A stretch of 64,000 nt of DNA from Ruthenibacterium sp. (GCA_020025235.1 JAHHSL010000002.1:46002-110001), one strand, 5' to 3'. Numbered from the stretch's first letter, positions 1 to 9,049 are shown. Notes: generated from the sequence alone by a model not told the origin. Numbers and translations: made by a program.

Positions 1-2
1 AG

Positions 3-1541
3 GGGATCGTGGGACACACCGCCGGACCGGTGTTCGTTTTTTCCTGTTTGGAGGAGCTGAAAAAGCTTTTAACACCAGAAAATACCAAAAATGGAATTTT
101 TATGGTAGCGCAAACCACTTTTGAGGTGAAAAAGTGGCAAGAATGTGCAGAGTTTATAAAAAAAGTATATACAAACGCCGCTATATTTGATACAATATGT
201 AATGCAACATGGGCGAGGCAGCATGAGGCGGAAAGTCTTGCAAAGAAGTGCGATTTAATGGTCGTCATCGGCGGAAGACAATCCTCCAACACTCAGAAAC
301 TCGTATCGGTCGCCGCGCGTTATACAAAAGCTGTCACCGTGGAAACAGCACAGGAGCTGGATCCCGAATGGTGGCACGGCGCAGGCACGGTAGGGGTGAC
401 GGCGGGTGCATCCACGCCCTCGTCTATTATTGAGGAGGTACTGAGCAGTATGAGCGAGGAAATTCGTGAAGAGGAATTGAGCTTTGAGGAAATGATTGAT
501 GCTTCCATGAAGCCGGTATATAATGGAAAGGTTGTCAAGGGCATCGTTACCAGCGTGTCTCCCAGTGAGATTCAGGTTGATATCGGAACGAAGCAGACAG
601 GTTTTGTCAAGCTTGAAGAACTCACAAACGATCCGTCTGCCAAGGCAGAGGAACTTGTCCAGAAGGGCGACGAGCTCGACCTCATCGTTACAAAAGTGAA
701 TGACCAGGAAGGCGTTGTCTATCTGTCCAAAAAACGTCTGGACGAAAACAAGGGCCGCGAGGCCGTTGCAGCTGCTGTTGAGAGCGGTGAAATCCTTGAG
801 GGTTATGTAACCGAATCCAACTCCGGCGGTTTGGTTGTGTTGGTGAACAACGTGCGCGTATTCGTGCCGCGCTCCCAGGCTACACTTCGTCACGGCGAGG
901 ATTACACAAAGCTGGTTAAGACAAACGTCCGCCTGAAGATGAAGCAGTGCGAAGGCCGCCACATCGTGGGTTCCATCCGCGAAGTGCTGGCTGCAGAAAA
1001 CGACGCAAAGCGCGAAGAGTTCTGGGCAAATGTTGAAATCGGCAAGAACTACACCGGCGTTGTCAAGAGCCTGACGAACTATGGTGCATTCGTGGATATC
1101 GGCGGTGTGGACGGTCTGGTTCACATCAGCGAGCTGTCCTGGAACCGCATCAAGCATCCGTCTGAGGTTGTCAGCGTAGGCGATACGATCGAAGTTTATG
1201 TCAAGGACATCGACACCGAAAACAAGAAGGTATCGCTGGGCTACAAGAAGGCTGAGGACAATCCCTGGGAAAAATTCAAGGCCGAGTATCCCATTGGCAG
1301 CACGTTCACGGCTCCGGTCGTTTCGATCACCAAGTTCGGTGCATTCGTGCGCATCATGCCGGGTATTGACGGTCTGGTTCACATCAGCGAAATTTCCAAC
1401 GACCGCGTAGAGAAGGTCAGCGACGTTCTGAGCGTTGGTCAGGAAGTTGAAGTGAAGCTTACCGACGTGGACTTCGAGAAAAAGCGTATCAGCCTTTCGA
1501 TGAAGGCTCTGCTTGCAGCAGATAAAGAAGACGCTGAGTAA
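3..1541 (+). CDS. ispH: IspH-ribosomal S1 fusion protein, 5' truncated by window edge
   Basis: C-terminal part of 4-hydroxy-3-methylbut-2-enyl diphosphate reductase (last step of the MEP isoprenoid pathway, an Fe-S enzyme) joined to four S1 RNA-binding repeats. The frame is open to the left edge and starts inside IspH (GIVGH), so the true start and the first cluster cysteines lie outside the window. Seen: TICNATWARQ with the last cluster cysteine, GGRQSSNT, and GASTPSSIIEEV, then S1 repeats at about residues 172-245, 258-328, 343-418 and 428-503 (counted from position 9). The last two carry the GAFV / DGLVHISE core. IspH-S1 fusions are known in Clostridia. The S1 half presumably acts as a translation-associated RNA binder. 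A strong terminator follows. Confidence 0.93.
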   Translation, partial: GIVGHTAGPVFVFSCLEELKKLLTPENTKNGIFMVAQTTFEVKKWQECAEFIKKVYTNAAIFDTICNATWARQHEAESLAKKCDLMVVIGGRQSSNTQKLVSVAARYTKAVTVETAQELDPEWWHGAGTVGVTAGASTPSSIIEEVLSSMSEEIREEELSFEEMIDASMKPVYNGKVVKGIVTSVSPSEIQVDIGTKQTGFVKLEELTNDPSAKAEELVQKGDELDLIVTKVNDQEGVVYLSKKRLDENKGREAVAAAVESGEILEGYVTESNSGGLVVLVNNVRVFVPRSQATLRHGEDYTKLVKTNVRLKMKQCEGRHIVGSIREVLAAENDAKREEFWANVEIGKNYTGVVKSLTNYGAFVDIGGVDGLVHISELSWNRIKHPSEVVSVGDTIEVYVKDIDTENKKVSLGYKKAEDNPWEKFKAEYPIGSTFTAPVVSITKFGAFVRIMPGIDGLVHISEISNDRVEKVSDVLSVGQEVEVKLTDVDFEKKRISLSMKALLAADKEDAE

Positions 1542-1555
1542 TTTCCGAAAAGCGC

Positions 1556-1593
1556 AAAACAGCTATGTGGTGTTGCCGCATAGCTGTTTTTTT
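1556..1593 (+). terminator. Rho-independent terminator of ispH-S1
   Basis: Stem AACAGCTATG / CATAGCTGTT closed by a short loop and followed by a run of seven T. It begins 15 bases after the ispH-S1 stop. Confidence 0.88.
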
Positions 1594-1718
1594 GTGAAAG
1601 GTTTGTAACTCTTTTTTAACGTTTCGGTGAAATTTAAATCCGCTTTTCATCGTATTATAGATATGCAGAGCAAAAAGTGCAGGGTAAGCCGTGCCGGCGG
1701 TGCTTTGGGAGAAGGGGA

Positions 1719-2993
1719 ATGAAATTGAAAAAATTTGCAAAATTGCTTGCGGCTTTTGCAGTGGGTATGATGATGCTTGTGCTGCCCGGATGCGGTGAGC
1801 AGTCGTCGGAATCAGAATCGCTGCAACCGCTTGTGGCGGAGCTTCCGGAAAATGCAAAGAATGAGGAAGGCATCGTGCTGGATGTTTCCGACGGGCAGTT
1901 CATTCTGCGCAGCATCGGGGGCACGGAGTATGTTTTCCGCATGCGGGGTGCAGAGGATCTTACACCGGAGGGAACAAAGCCCGGGCAAATGGTGCGCGCG
2001 TGGTATGACGGCGTTCTGTCCGGTACAAATGCCGCAAACGTGAAGCTGCTGCGTATTGAGCCGATCGAAGAAGCGGTGCGGGACATGCTGTCGGAGGACT
2101 GCGTGGCGCAGGGCATCGTCACAAGTGTGGACGAGCAGGCGCTTGCCATCCGCACAAAGGACGGCACGGAGCATACGTTCGCGGCGGCGGAATCGCTGCG
2201 CAGTATTCCGGACGGCGCAAAGCCGGGCCAGTGGGTGCGCATCGTGTTTGACGGTACACCGGAAATGCCGGTGGTTAAGGCGGTGACGCTGCTTGCGCAG
2301 GAAGCGGAAAGCTATATCATGACGGGCGCGCTGCGAAACTTTGACGAAGCGAAGAAAACGCTTGAGATCCAGGCGGATGCCGGCGGCGTGTATGAGTTTT
2401 CGTATGAAAATGCGGAAATGACATTCCCGAACGGGATGAAAAAATGGAGCCGCGTGGATCTTGTCTATACCGGACATGCACAGCCGAAGGGTGCGGAAAA
2501 CAACAGCGCAGTGCTGATTTCGGCACAGCCGGAATCAAAAGCAAAGCCGCGTCAGATCGCGGTGACAGTGCAGAACGTGACGAAGAATCGCGGGAATCTG
2601 GATGTGGTGACGCCGGACGGACGTGCGCTGAAGTTTTATGTCGACGCCAAGCTGACGTCCGGCAAAAATGCGCTTGCCGAAGGGGACGTCATCTGTATTT
2701 ATTACACCGGAAGCATTGCTGCGGAACAAACCGGTTCGGCACGTATCGTTTCGGTGGAAAGGCTCGGTTTGGACAACAAACGGCTGTTCGGCACGGTAAA
2801 GAGCATGGGGACAGCGGAGCTTGAACTGCAGACGAATGATGGACGAACGCTGACGCTGAAGATGCCGGAGGGAGAAATGCTGCCGCAAACTCTGAAGCGG
2901 GGAGACGATGTCTGCATCCGGTACACAGGCGTGATCGTGCATGATGATGCGCAGAATGCACAAATCAAATCAATTTCATATTTTTACGAATAA
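1719..2993 (+). CDS. Lipoprotein built of five degenerate repeats
   Basis: 424 residues of unrecognised family. The start at 1719 is chosen because GAGAAGGGG lies just upstream and the next residues form a lipoprotein signal (MKLKKFAK, hydrophobic core, lipobox LPGC). An upstream ATG at 1677 would add 14 residues before the signal. The mature part consists of about five repeats of 65-75 residues, each with a small beta-rich pattern (DG.. F/L .. F ..) and ending in a motif like KPGQMVRAWYDG, KPGQWVRIVFDG, RVDLVYTG, DVICIYYTG or DVCIRYTG. It is probably an extracytoplasmic, membrane-anchored protein. Its ligand cannot be told. It has its own terminator and looks monocistronic. Confidence 0.8.
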   Translation: MKLKKFAKLLAAFAVGMMMLVLPGCGEQSSESESLQPLVAELPENAKNEEGIVLDVSDGQFILRSIGGTEYVFRMRGAEDLTPEGTKPGQMVRAWYDGVLSGTNAANVKLLRIEPIEEAVRDMLSEDCVAQGIVTSVDEQALAIRTKDGTEHTFAAAESLRSIPDGAKPGQWVRIVFDGTPEMPVVKAVTLLAQEAESYIMTGALRNFDEAKKTLEIQADAGGVYEFSYENAEMTFPNGMKKWSRVDLVYTGHAQPKGAENNSAVLISAQPESKAKPRQIAVTVQNVTKNRGNLDVVTPDGRALKFYVDAKLTSGKNALAEGDVICIYYTGSIAAEQTGSARIVSVERLGLDNKRLFGTVKSMGTAELELQTNDGRTLTLKMPEGEMLPQTLKRGDDVCIRYTGVIVHDDAQNAQIKSISYFYE

Positions 2994-2999
2994 AAATGA

Positions 3000-3038
3000 G
3001 CCATCGGGAAGAAGAAATGACTTTCCCGGTGGCTTTTT
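3000..3038 (+). terminator. Terminator of repeat lipoprotein gene
   Basis: GCCATCGGGAA pairs with TTCCCGGTGGC, followed by five T, seven bases after the stop codon. Confidence 0.85.
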
Positions 3039-3107
3039 CAGTCAAAATAATGTAATATAGTAAACATACGAACAAAAACAGTCGGTTTACGGAAGGAACG
3101 GATCGCA

Positions 3108-4082
3108 ATGAAACAGAAAAAGAAAAGACAGAAGGATCCGCTTCAGTTTGCGGCAAACCTGACGGCTGCGGCTGCACTGGTCTATCTGGGGGTCGCGGCG
3201 CTGCTGCGTCTTGGTGCGGAAAAATTCATGCAGACGTTCAATCCAAACGCAACATTGAACAATCCCATTGCCGTGCCGGAATGGGTGCTGGGCTTTATCA
3301 ATATCATCATGCCGGCGCTGGCGGTTCTGGCGGCGTTTTTCCTGATTCGCGTCAGCGTTGCCAAAACGCCCCTGCGGCTGAATATTTCGTTCCGGATGCC
3401 GCGCGATGTGCGTCTGTGGCTGTTTTTGCCGGTGTTTCTGGGTGTGGGCATCCTGTGCAGTGTGATGACGGCTGTTTTTCAGCGCCTTTTGGGAAGGTGG
3501 AGCGGATATTCCGTGCCGGACCCGATCCGTCTGCCGCAGGACCCCTTTGCAACGTTTTTGTATTTTGTCGCGGTCTGTGTGGTGCCGGCACTTCTGGAAG
3601 AGCTGTTTGTGCGCGGTGCGGTGCAGTCGATTTTTTCGCGGTGGGGCACATGGTTTTCTATCGTGGTATCCAGTGTTGTGTTTACGCTTTTGCACGGCGA
3701 TATCGCGCAGATGCCCGCACTGTTCCTGATTTCGGTGCTCATGGGGCTTGCAGCGTACTGTACCGGTTCTCTGGCACTGGGCGCCGCGCTGCATTTTGCA
3801 CATAATACCATGGTCTTTCTGTTCACGCTGACGGAACAGAGAATGGACGGCATTTCCGCACTGGCGTTTATCGTATGTCTCATCGTGATTTTTGCGCTCG
3901 GCTCGATCGTATGCGTTATGCTGATCCGCCGTCTGGGTGTTATGAAGAACTTCCGGCGCATCCCGCGTGTGTATGACCCCAAAAACCGGCAGAGCCGTCT
4001 GGAACGTCTTGCCAAAGCGCCGGTCTATCTTATCGTTATGGTGTATCTGGCGGTGCGCGCGCTTGTGCCGCTGTGGAAATGA
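3108..4082 (+). CDS. CPBP family intramembrane metalloprotease
   Basis: 324 residues with several hydrophobic membrane segments and the three glutamate/histidine motifs of the CAAX-protease/bacteriocin-processing (CPBP, Abi) family: EELFVR near residue 164, FTLLH near 189, and HFAHN near 229. The family cleaves membrane-embedded substrates; here the substrate is unknown. The N-terminus begins with a very basic MKQKKKRQK stretch that should stay cytoplasmic. The ATG follows a GGAAGGA ribosome site. tadA follows after 11 bases, so the two are probably co-transcribed. Confidence 0.88.
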   Translation: MKQKKKRQKDPLQFAANLTAAAALVYLGVAALLRLGAEKFMQTFNPNATLNNPIAVPEWVLGFINIIMPALAVLAAFFLIRVSVAKTPLRLNISFRMPRDVRLWLFLPVFLGVGILCSVMTAVFQRLLGRWSGYSVPDPIRLPQDPFATFLYFVAVCVVPALLEELFVRGAVQSIFSRWGTWFSIVVSSVVFTLLHGDIAQMPALFLISVLMGLAAYCTGSLALGAALHFAHNTMVFLFTLTEQRMDGISALAFIVCLIVIFALGSIVCVMLIRRLGVMKNFRRIPRVYDPKNRQSRLERLAKAPVYLIVMVYLAVRALVPLWK

Positions 4083-4093
4083 ATGGAGAAGGT

Positions 4094-4585
4094 ATGACGG
4101 ATACGGAATTGATGCGCCTTGCGCTCCGGGAGGCACAAAAGGCGTTTGAAGAAGGCGAAGTGCCGGTCGGCGCGGTTGTTGCAAAGGACGGCGTGCCGGT
4201 CGCTGCGGCGCATAATACAAGGGAATCGCAGAAAAACGCAACGCACCATGCGGAGCTGCTGGCAATCGACGCCGCGTGCCGCGCGCTGGGCGGGTGGCGG
4301 CTGTGGCAGTGCGAACTGTTCGTGACGCTGGAACCGTGCCCGATGTGTGCCGGTGCGATCATCAACAGCCGCATCCGGCGTGTGGTATACGGCGCGAAGG
4401 ATACAAAGGCAGGCTGCTGCGGCAGCATCACCGATCTGTTTTCCATGCCGTTCAATCATCATCCCGCAGTGGAAAGCGGGCTGCTGGAAGAAGAATGTGC
4501 CGCACTTCTGGGAAAGTTTTTTGAGCGCCTGCGTCAGCAGCGCAAAGAGGGGAGCAAACCGAAATGGAAAAAACCGCAGTCGTAA
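4094..4585 (+). CDS. tadA: tRNA-specific adenosine deaminase TadA
   Basis: Deaminates A34 to inosine in the tRNA-Arg(ACG) anticodon. 163 residues. The zinc-binding deaminase signature is visible: HAE near residue 55 (catalytic Glu) and PCPMCAGA near 85. Start 4094 is chosen because GGAG sits five bases upstream and the sequence then matches the family N-terminus (MTDTELMRLALREA). In-frame GTG 4073 and ATG 4079 overlap the upstream gene and lack a good ribosome site. The 3' end overlaps the next gene by 22 bases, suggesting translational coupling. Confidence 0.93.
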   Translation: MTDTELMRLALREAQKAFEEGEVPVGAVVAKDGVPVAAAHNTRESQKNATHHAELLAIDAACRALGGWRLWQCELFVTLEPCPMCAGAIINSRIRRVVYGAKDTKAGCCGSITDLFSMPFNHHPAVESGLLEEECAALLGKFFERLRQQRKEGSKPKWKKPQS

Positions 4586-5301
4586 CCGGTGCTTCGCGCG
4601 GGATCGGCGCAGCGGCGGCGATCGCGCTGGCAAAGGAAGGATACCGCGTTGCCGTGTGCTGCAATACACAGCTTGAAAAGGCGCAGGCCGTTGTGGAAAC
4701 GATCCGCGCCGCGGGCGGCACCGCGCAGGCGTTTGCCGCAGATGTGGCGGACGAAGCAGCCGTAAAGCAGATGTTCGCGCGCATCGAACGGGAACTGGGC
4801 AGCGCGGATGTGCTTGTCAGCAACGCGGGCATTGCACAGCAGAAGCTTTTTACGGATATCACGGCGGCGGAATGGGACAGGATGTTCGACGTCTGCGTCA
4901 AGGGCGCGTTCCACTGCTGTCAGGCCGTGCTGCCGCACATGATCGGCGAAAAGCACGGGCGCATCATTCTGGTTTCCTCTATGTGGGGACAGGTCGGCGC
5001 TTCGTGCGAGGTGCACTATTCCGCGGCAAAGGCGGCGCTGATCGGCCTGACAAGGGCGCTTGCCAAGGAGGAAGGCCCCAGCGGCATCACAGTGAACTGT
5101 GTTGCGCCGGGCGTGATCGAAACGGATATGATGGCGTCCTTTTCCGAAGAAGATAAGCGGGAGCTCGCCGACGAGACGCCGCTGTGCCGTCTGGGCACAC
5201 CGCAGGATGTTGCGGCGGCCATTGCGTTTCTGGCATCGGATGCCGGTGCATTCTTTACCGGACAGGTCCTGGCGCCGAACGGCGGCTTCGTGATCGGATG
5301 A
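4564..5301 (+). CDS. SDR family oxidoreductase, FabG-like
   Basis: 245 residues of the classical short-chain dehydrogenase/reductase fold: cofactor loop TGASRGIG at residues 8-15, NAGIAQ near 90, catalytic Ser in the VSSMWG region and YSAAK near 155. It is closest in layout to 3-oxoacyl-ACP reductase FabG, an NADPH-dependent ketoacyl reductase of fatty acid synthesis. There is no fatty-acid gene nearby, so the substrate remains uncertain. GGGGAG inside the end of tadA provides the ribosome site. A terminator follows, ending a CPBP-tadA-SDR unit. Confidence 0.88.
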   Translation: MEKTAVVTGASRGIGAAAAIALAKEGYRVAVCCNTQLEKAQAVVETIRAAGGTAQAFAADVADEAAVKQMFARIERELGSADVLVSNAGIAQQKLFTDITAAEWDRMFDVCVKGAFHCCQAVLPHMIGEKHGRIILVSSMWGQVGASCEVHYSAAKAALIGLTRALAKEEGPSGITVNCVAPGVIETDMMASFSEEDKRELADETPLCRLGTPQDVAAAIAFLASDAGAFFTGQVLAPNGGFVIG

Positions 5302-5328
5302 ACGGATAAAACAGAAAAACCACAGAAA

Positions 5329-5358
5329 AGACCGAAAGAGCCGCTCTTTCGGCCTTTT
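5329..5358 (+). terminator. Terminator after SDR gene
   Basis: GACCGAAAGAG pairs with CTCTTTCGGCC with a CCG loop, followed by TTTT. Confidence 0.85.
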
Positions 5359-5536
5359 GTATAGAAATTGTAAAATCTGCGCATCTGCGCGAAATTTTGA
5401 AGCAAAAGAAAAGAATGGACCGTTACATAGATAACACAGGACGACGCTGTGATGAAAGGAAAGAAAAAGACGTCTCCCTAAGGCATCCCGCACGCGGGAT
5501 GCGAGTGGGGGCATGGGATAAGGAGCCAGAACTGCA

Positions 5537-6355
5537 ATGAAGGATATTGGATATGTGCTGGGTAATTTTTTTACCCATAAAGATTATCTTGTCCCGGCGG
5601 ATCAGATCCCGGGCACAATGTACACCCCGCTTCATTTTATGTTTGAAGCGGCTCTGCTGGTGCTGATCGTCAGCGCCGCCGTTTATATTGCCAAAAACAA
5701 GCAGTACCGCAAGCCGGTGTTCACGGCGATCTGGGTCATTCTTATGGTCTGGGAGGTCGCGATCATCGTGTGGGACAGCACCGCGGGCAAACGGCAAGGG
5801 CTTGACCCTGCCATTAACCTTTCCCTGTACCCGTGCAGTATCTTTCTGTATACACTGCCGTTCCTGATCTGGGGCAAAGGCATCGGGAAAAAAATTGCAT
5901 ACGGCTATGTGTGCACGCTGGGCATGCTGGGGGCGCTGATCAATTTCCTTTACCCGATCGCGCGGCTGACAACCTATTCCTGCATTTCGTTCGCGGGGTT
6001 CCATACGTTCTTTTTCCACGGCAGCATGCTGTTTGTGTATCTTGTGGTGATTTTGTCCGGCGAGCACCGGTACCAGAACGTCCGGCACTGGTGGGAGCTT
6101 TTCCTGCCGTGTGTGGCAAGCCTGATCGTTTCGATCCCGGCCAACATCGTGAACTATTCACCGGTCAATGCGGATTATATGTATTTCAAGGGGCGCTTTT
6201 TTGTGCTGGCCATGCTGTTTGGAAATCTGTCCGAAGTGCAGATCACGGCGATTTTGTATCTGCTGTACATTTTCGTGCCCGCCTGCTTTTATCTGCCGTC
6301 CTATCTGCGCGGAAAGCTGCGCAAGCGGCAGATGAGTGTCAGCGTCTTTGCATAA
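5537..6355 (+). CDS. YwaF/TMEM164-like integral membrane protein
   Basis: 272 residues with about seven hydrophobic segments and a basic C-terminus (RGKLRKRQ). The arrangement and the HTFFFHGS motif near residue 158 resemble the YwaF (TIGR02206) family of uncharacterised membrane proteins. I assign it by general resemblance only. Function is unknown. The untranslated region just upstream contains a perfect hairpin, GCATCCCGC / GCGGGATGC at 5484-5503, between a distant promoter and the weak ribosome site GGAGCC. A terminator follows the gene, so it is probably monocistronic. Confidence 0.62.
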   Translation: MKDIGYVLGNFFTHKDYLVPADQIPGTMYTPLHFMFEAALLVLIVSAAVYIAKNKQYRKPVFTAIWVILMVWEVAIIVWDSTAGKRQGLDPAINLSLYPCSIFLYTLPFLIWGKGIGKKIAYGYVCTLGMLGALINFLYPIARLTTYSCISFAGFHTFFFHGSMLFVYLVVILSGEHRYQNVRHWWELFLPCVASLIVSIPANIVNYSPVNADYMYFKGRFFVLAMLFGNLSEVQITAILYLLYIFVPACFYLPSYLRGKLRKRQMSVSVFA

Positions 6356-6361
6356 AGCATA

Positions 6362-6396
6362 AGGCCCGGATCGCTTCGATCCGGGTCTTTTTTTGC
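6362..6396 (+). terminator. Terminator of YwaF-like gene
   Basis: CCCGGATCG pairs with CGATCCGGG around a CTT loop, followed by TCTTTTTTT. Confidence 0.9.
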
Positions 6397-6557
6397 GCAC
6401 ATTCCCGATTCCGTGCCGCCCGCGTGCGCGTTCCGGCTTTGTGCGGGAAAGCGGGCGGGCAAAACCGTCGGCTTTGGAAGAAGCTGTATATATCAGACAT
6501 ACAAAAATGGATAATTGTATCCTGTAAATATACATACAGCGCGGCTCTATGCAAACT

Positions 6558-6584
6558 GTACAATCTTCTGCCCAAAGATTGTAC
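6558..6584. repeat. Perfect 10-bp inverted repeat upstream of EF-G paralogue
   Basis: GTACAATCTT and AAGATTGTAC are separated by seven bases, in an AT-rich spacer of about 300 bases (6397-6700) that is otherwise non-coding. There is no T-run, so it is not a typical terminator. It lies about 40 bases upstream of a probable promoter and could be an operator or an element of a longer transcript. Confidence 0.6.
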
Positions 6585-6625
6585 ATGGGAAACAACCTTT
6601 TTACATAACAATATCTTTAAAAAAT

Positions 6626-6655
6626 ACGACAGGTGTGTTAATATTTTTGTATAAG
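6626..6655 (+). promoter_or_regulatory. Probable promoter of EF-G paralogue
   Basis: -35-like ACGACA, 18-base spacer, -10-like TATAAG, about 45 bases before the start codon. The match to the vegetative consensus is moderate. Confidence 0.4.
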
Positions 6656-6700
6656 TTGCTGACGTGTATTTTTACACGCAGGAGAAGAGGGTTGTTAATA

Positions 6701-8779
6701 ATGAATTACATGAACGATCATATCCGAAACGTATTGGTTGCAGGCCACGGCGGCTCGGGCAAAACGAGCCTCGTCGAAGCACTTTTGTATGCCTCCAACG
6801 CCACAGACCGTCTGGGCCGTGTCGAGGAGGGAAACACTGTCTGTGATTTTGACCCTGAAGAAGCAAAGCGCCGCGCATCGCTGGCCCTGGCAGTTGCCCC
6901 GGCAGTGTATGATGGCGTAAAGATCAATCTGATCGATACTCCGGGTCTGTTTGATTTTGAACTGGGCGTTTATGAGGGCATCCGCGCCGCAGAAAGCGTC
7001 CTGATCACCGTATCGGCGCGCAGCGGGCTGACCGTCGGCGCACAGAAGGCGTACCGCCTTGCCGTAAAGAACAACAAAAGCCGCATGATCTATATTTCCA
7101 AGCTGGATGCGGAAAATGCGGATTTCTATAAGGTGTTTGAAGAACTGAAGACCGAATTCGGCCCTTCGGTGTGCCCGGTTGTCGTTCCGATCGAACAGGC
7201 CGGCGGCCGTGTGTTCGTCAACCTGATCGAATCCAAGGCATACAGCTATGTGAACGGAACCCCGCGTGAAGTTCCGATGCCGAAATACGGCCACCGTGAG
7301 GACGGCCTGCTGGAGGCAATGCGCGAAGCCGTTGCCGAAACCGACGAAGCCCTTATGGAAAAATTCTTCGAGGGAGAACCGTTCACGCAGGAAGAGCTGA
7401 CCGAAGGCGTCCGCATGGGCGTCAAGACGGGTGCGATCACGCCGGTTCTGTGCGGCTGCAGCACAACGCTGGCAGGCACGGATATGGTGCTGCGCTACAT
7501 CAAAAAGCTGCTGCCCAGCGCGGCGCGCGGCGCAGGCTGCGTGGCAGAGGACCGCGACGGCAACGAAGTGGAGATCGCATGCAATGCACAGGATCCGCTG
7601 TGCGCTTATGTGTTCAAGACAGTTGCCGATCCGTTCGTCGGCAAGCTCAGCTATGTCAAGGTCATCAGCGGCGTGCTTAAGCCGGATACGCCGGTCATGA
7701 ATGCGCGCACGGGTGAACCCGAACGCCTGGGCAAGCTGGTATTCGTCAAGGGCAAAAAGCAGACGGACGCAGAAGAGATCGGCGCGGGCGATATCGGCGC
7801 GATCACGAAGCTTGCCAATGCGCAGACGGGCGATACGCTGTGCGTGCCGTCCCGCATTGTGAGCCTGCCGCGCCCGACGTTCCCGAACCCGACGCTTTCC
7901 ATGGCGATCCGTGTAAAGCAGAAGGGCGACGAAAGCAAGATCAGCGGTGCACTGCAGCGCCTGATCGAGGAAGATCCCACCCTTTCGTACACCGTCAATT
8001 CGGAGACGGTCGAACAGATCCTCTCCGGTCTGGGTGAACAGCATCTGGACGTTGTGTGCGCAAAGATGAAGAGCAAATTCGGCGTCGAGATCAGCCTGAC
8101 CGAGCCGCGCATCGCATACCGCGAATCGATCCGCAAAAAATGCAAGGCACAGGGACGCCATAAAAAGCAGACCGGCGGTCACGGACAGTTCGGTGACGTG
8201 TGGATCGAATTTGAACCGACCGACGAAGGCGAATTTGTATTTGCCGAAAACGTGTTCGGCGGCAGTGTGCCGAAGAACTACTTCCCCGCTGTTGAAAAAG
8301 GTCTGCAGGAGGCTGTGCGCCACGGTGTTCTGGCGGGTTACCCGGTGGTCGGCCTGAAAGCGACGCTGCTGGACGGCAGCTATCACCCGGTCGATTCTTC
8401 GGAAATGGCGTTCAAAATGGCGGCAAAGCTCGCCTATAAAGCGGCGCTGCCTGAAGCAGAGCCGGTTCTGCTGGAGCCGGTGGGCACCTTGATGGCAACC
8501 GTGCCCAACGAAGTTATGGGCGATATCATGGGCGAAGTGACCAAGCGCCGCGGACGCGTGCTGGGCATGCATCCGGCAGACGACGGCGAGCAGACCGTGG
8601 AAGCGGACGTCCCGATGAGCGAGATGCACGATTTCACCACCTATCTGCGCCAGCTGACGCAGGGACGCGGAAGCTTCCGCTTTGCCTTTACGCGGTATGA
8701 ACCGCTGCCCTCGAACCTGGAAGCAAAGGTCATCGAGGACGCAAAGAAATTCATTGATGTAAAAGACGACGCTGAATAA
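6701..8779 (+). CDS. Elongation factor G paralogue (EF-G-like GTPase)
   Basis: 692 residues, the full length of a five-domain EF-G. Start 6701 follows AGGAGAAGAGG, and the protein opens with a short lead before the P-loop GHGGSGKTS. The G3 motif DTPG is present. Where canonical EF-G has RGITI (switch I) this protein has KRRASLALA, and the NKxD guanine motif reads SKLD. These features fit the divergent second EF-G lineage common in Clostridia rather than the str-operon fusA. It probably acts as a ribosomal GTPase. Whether it can support translocation or has a recycling or stress role cannot be read from sequence. It is monocistronic with its own terminator. Confidence 0.88.
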   Translation: MNYMNDHIRNVLVAGHGGSGKTSLVEALLYASNATDRLGRVEEGNTVCDFDPEEAKRRASLALAVAPAVYDGVKINLIDTPGLFDFELGVYEGIRAAESVLITVSARSGLTVGAQKAYRLAVKNNKSRMIYISKLDAENADFYKVFEELKTEFGPSVCPVVVPIEQAGGRVFVNLIESKAYSYVNGTPREVPMPKYGHREDGLLEAMREAVAETDEALMEKFFEGEPFTQEELTEGVRMGVKTGAITPVLCGCSTTLAGTDMVLRYIKKLLPSAARGAGCVAEDRDGNEVEIACNAQDPLCAYVFKTVADPFVGKLSYVKVISGVLKPDTPVMNARTGEPERLGKLVFVKGKKQTDAEEIGAGDIGAITKLANAQTGDTLCVPSRIVSLPRPTFPNPTLSMAIRVKQKGDESKISGALQRLIEEDPTLSYTVNSETVEQILSGLGEQHLDVVCAKMKSKFGVEISLTEPRIAYRESIRKKCKAQGRHKKQTGGHGQFGDVWIEFEPTDEGEFVFAENVFGGSVPKNYFPAVEKGLQEAVRHGVLAGYPVVGLKATLLDGSYHPVDSSEMAFKMAAKLAYKAALPEAEPVLLEPVGTLMATVPNEVMGDIMGEVTKRRGRVLGMHPADDGEQTVEADVPMSEMHDFTTYLRQLTQGRGSFRFAFTRYEPLPSNLEAKVIEDAKKFIDVKDDAE

Positions 8780-8793
8780 TCAAAAGCCAAGTC

Positions 8794-8834
8794 ACCACAG
8801 GAGAGGAGCTTGTTCCTCTCCTGTGGTTCTGTTT
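8794..8834 (+). terminator. Terminator of EF-G paralogue
   Basis: ACCACAGGAGAGGA pairs with TCCTCTCCTGTGG, followed by a T-rich tail (TTCTGTTTT). Confidence 0.85.
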
Positions 8835-8929
8835 TGGCGTTTTTCCGCATAGAATCAAAGCAAAAGGGAAAATAATAGATAAAGAAATAATTCGATATCG
8901 GTGTATTTTGTATAATTTTGCTTTTTTGC

Positions 8930-8958
8930 TTGACAGTGATATGCAAAAACACTATAAT
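8930..8958 (+). promoter_or_regulatory. Consensus vegetative promoter of greA
   Basis: Perfect TTGACA and TATAAT hexamers separated by 17 bases. The untranslated leader to the greA start is about 85 bases. Confidence 0.92.
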
Positions 8959-9049
8959 ATCTCTTATTGCACGAGGGTGCTGTGATTGTGCACCATATTT
9001 TGTGCTGAAAAATGGCGATTTGTCAATATCTGCGAAGGAGTACAGAGAG

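Noticed and set aside
6695..8629. 644-codon open frame on the - strand
   Set aside because: Antisense shadow of the EF-G paralogue.
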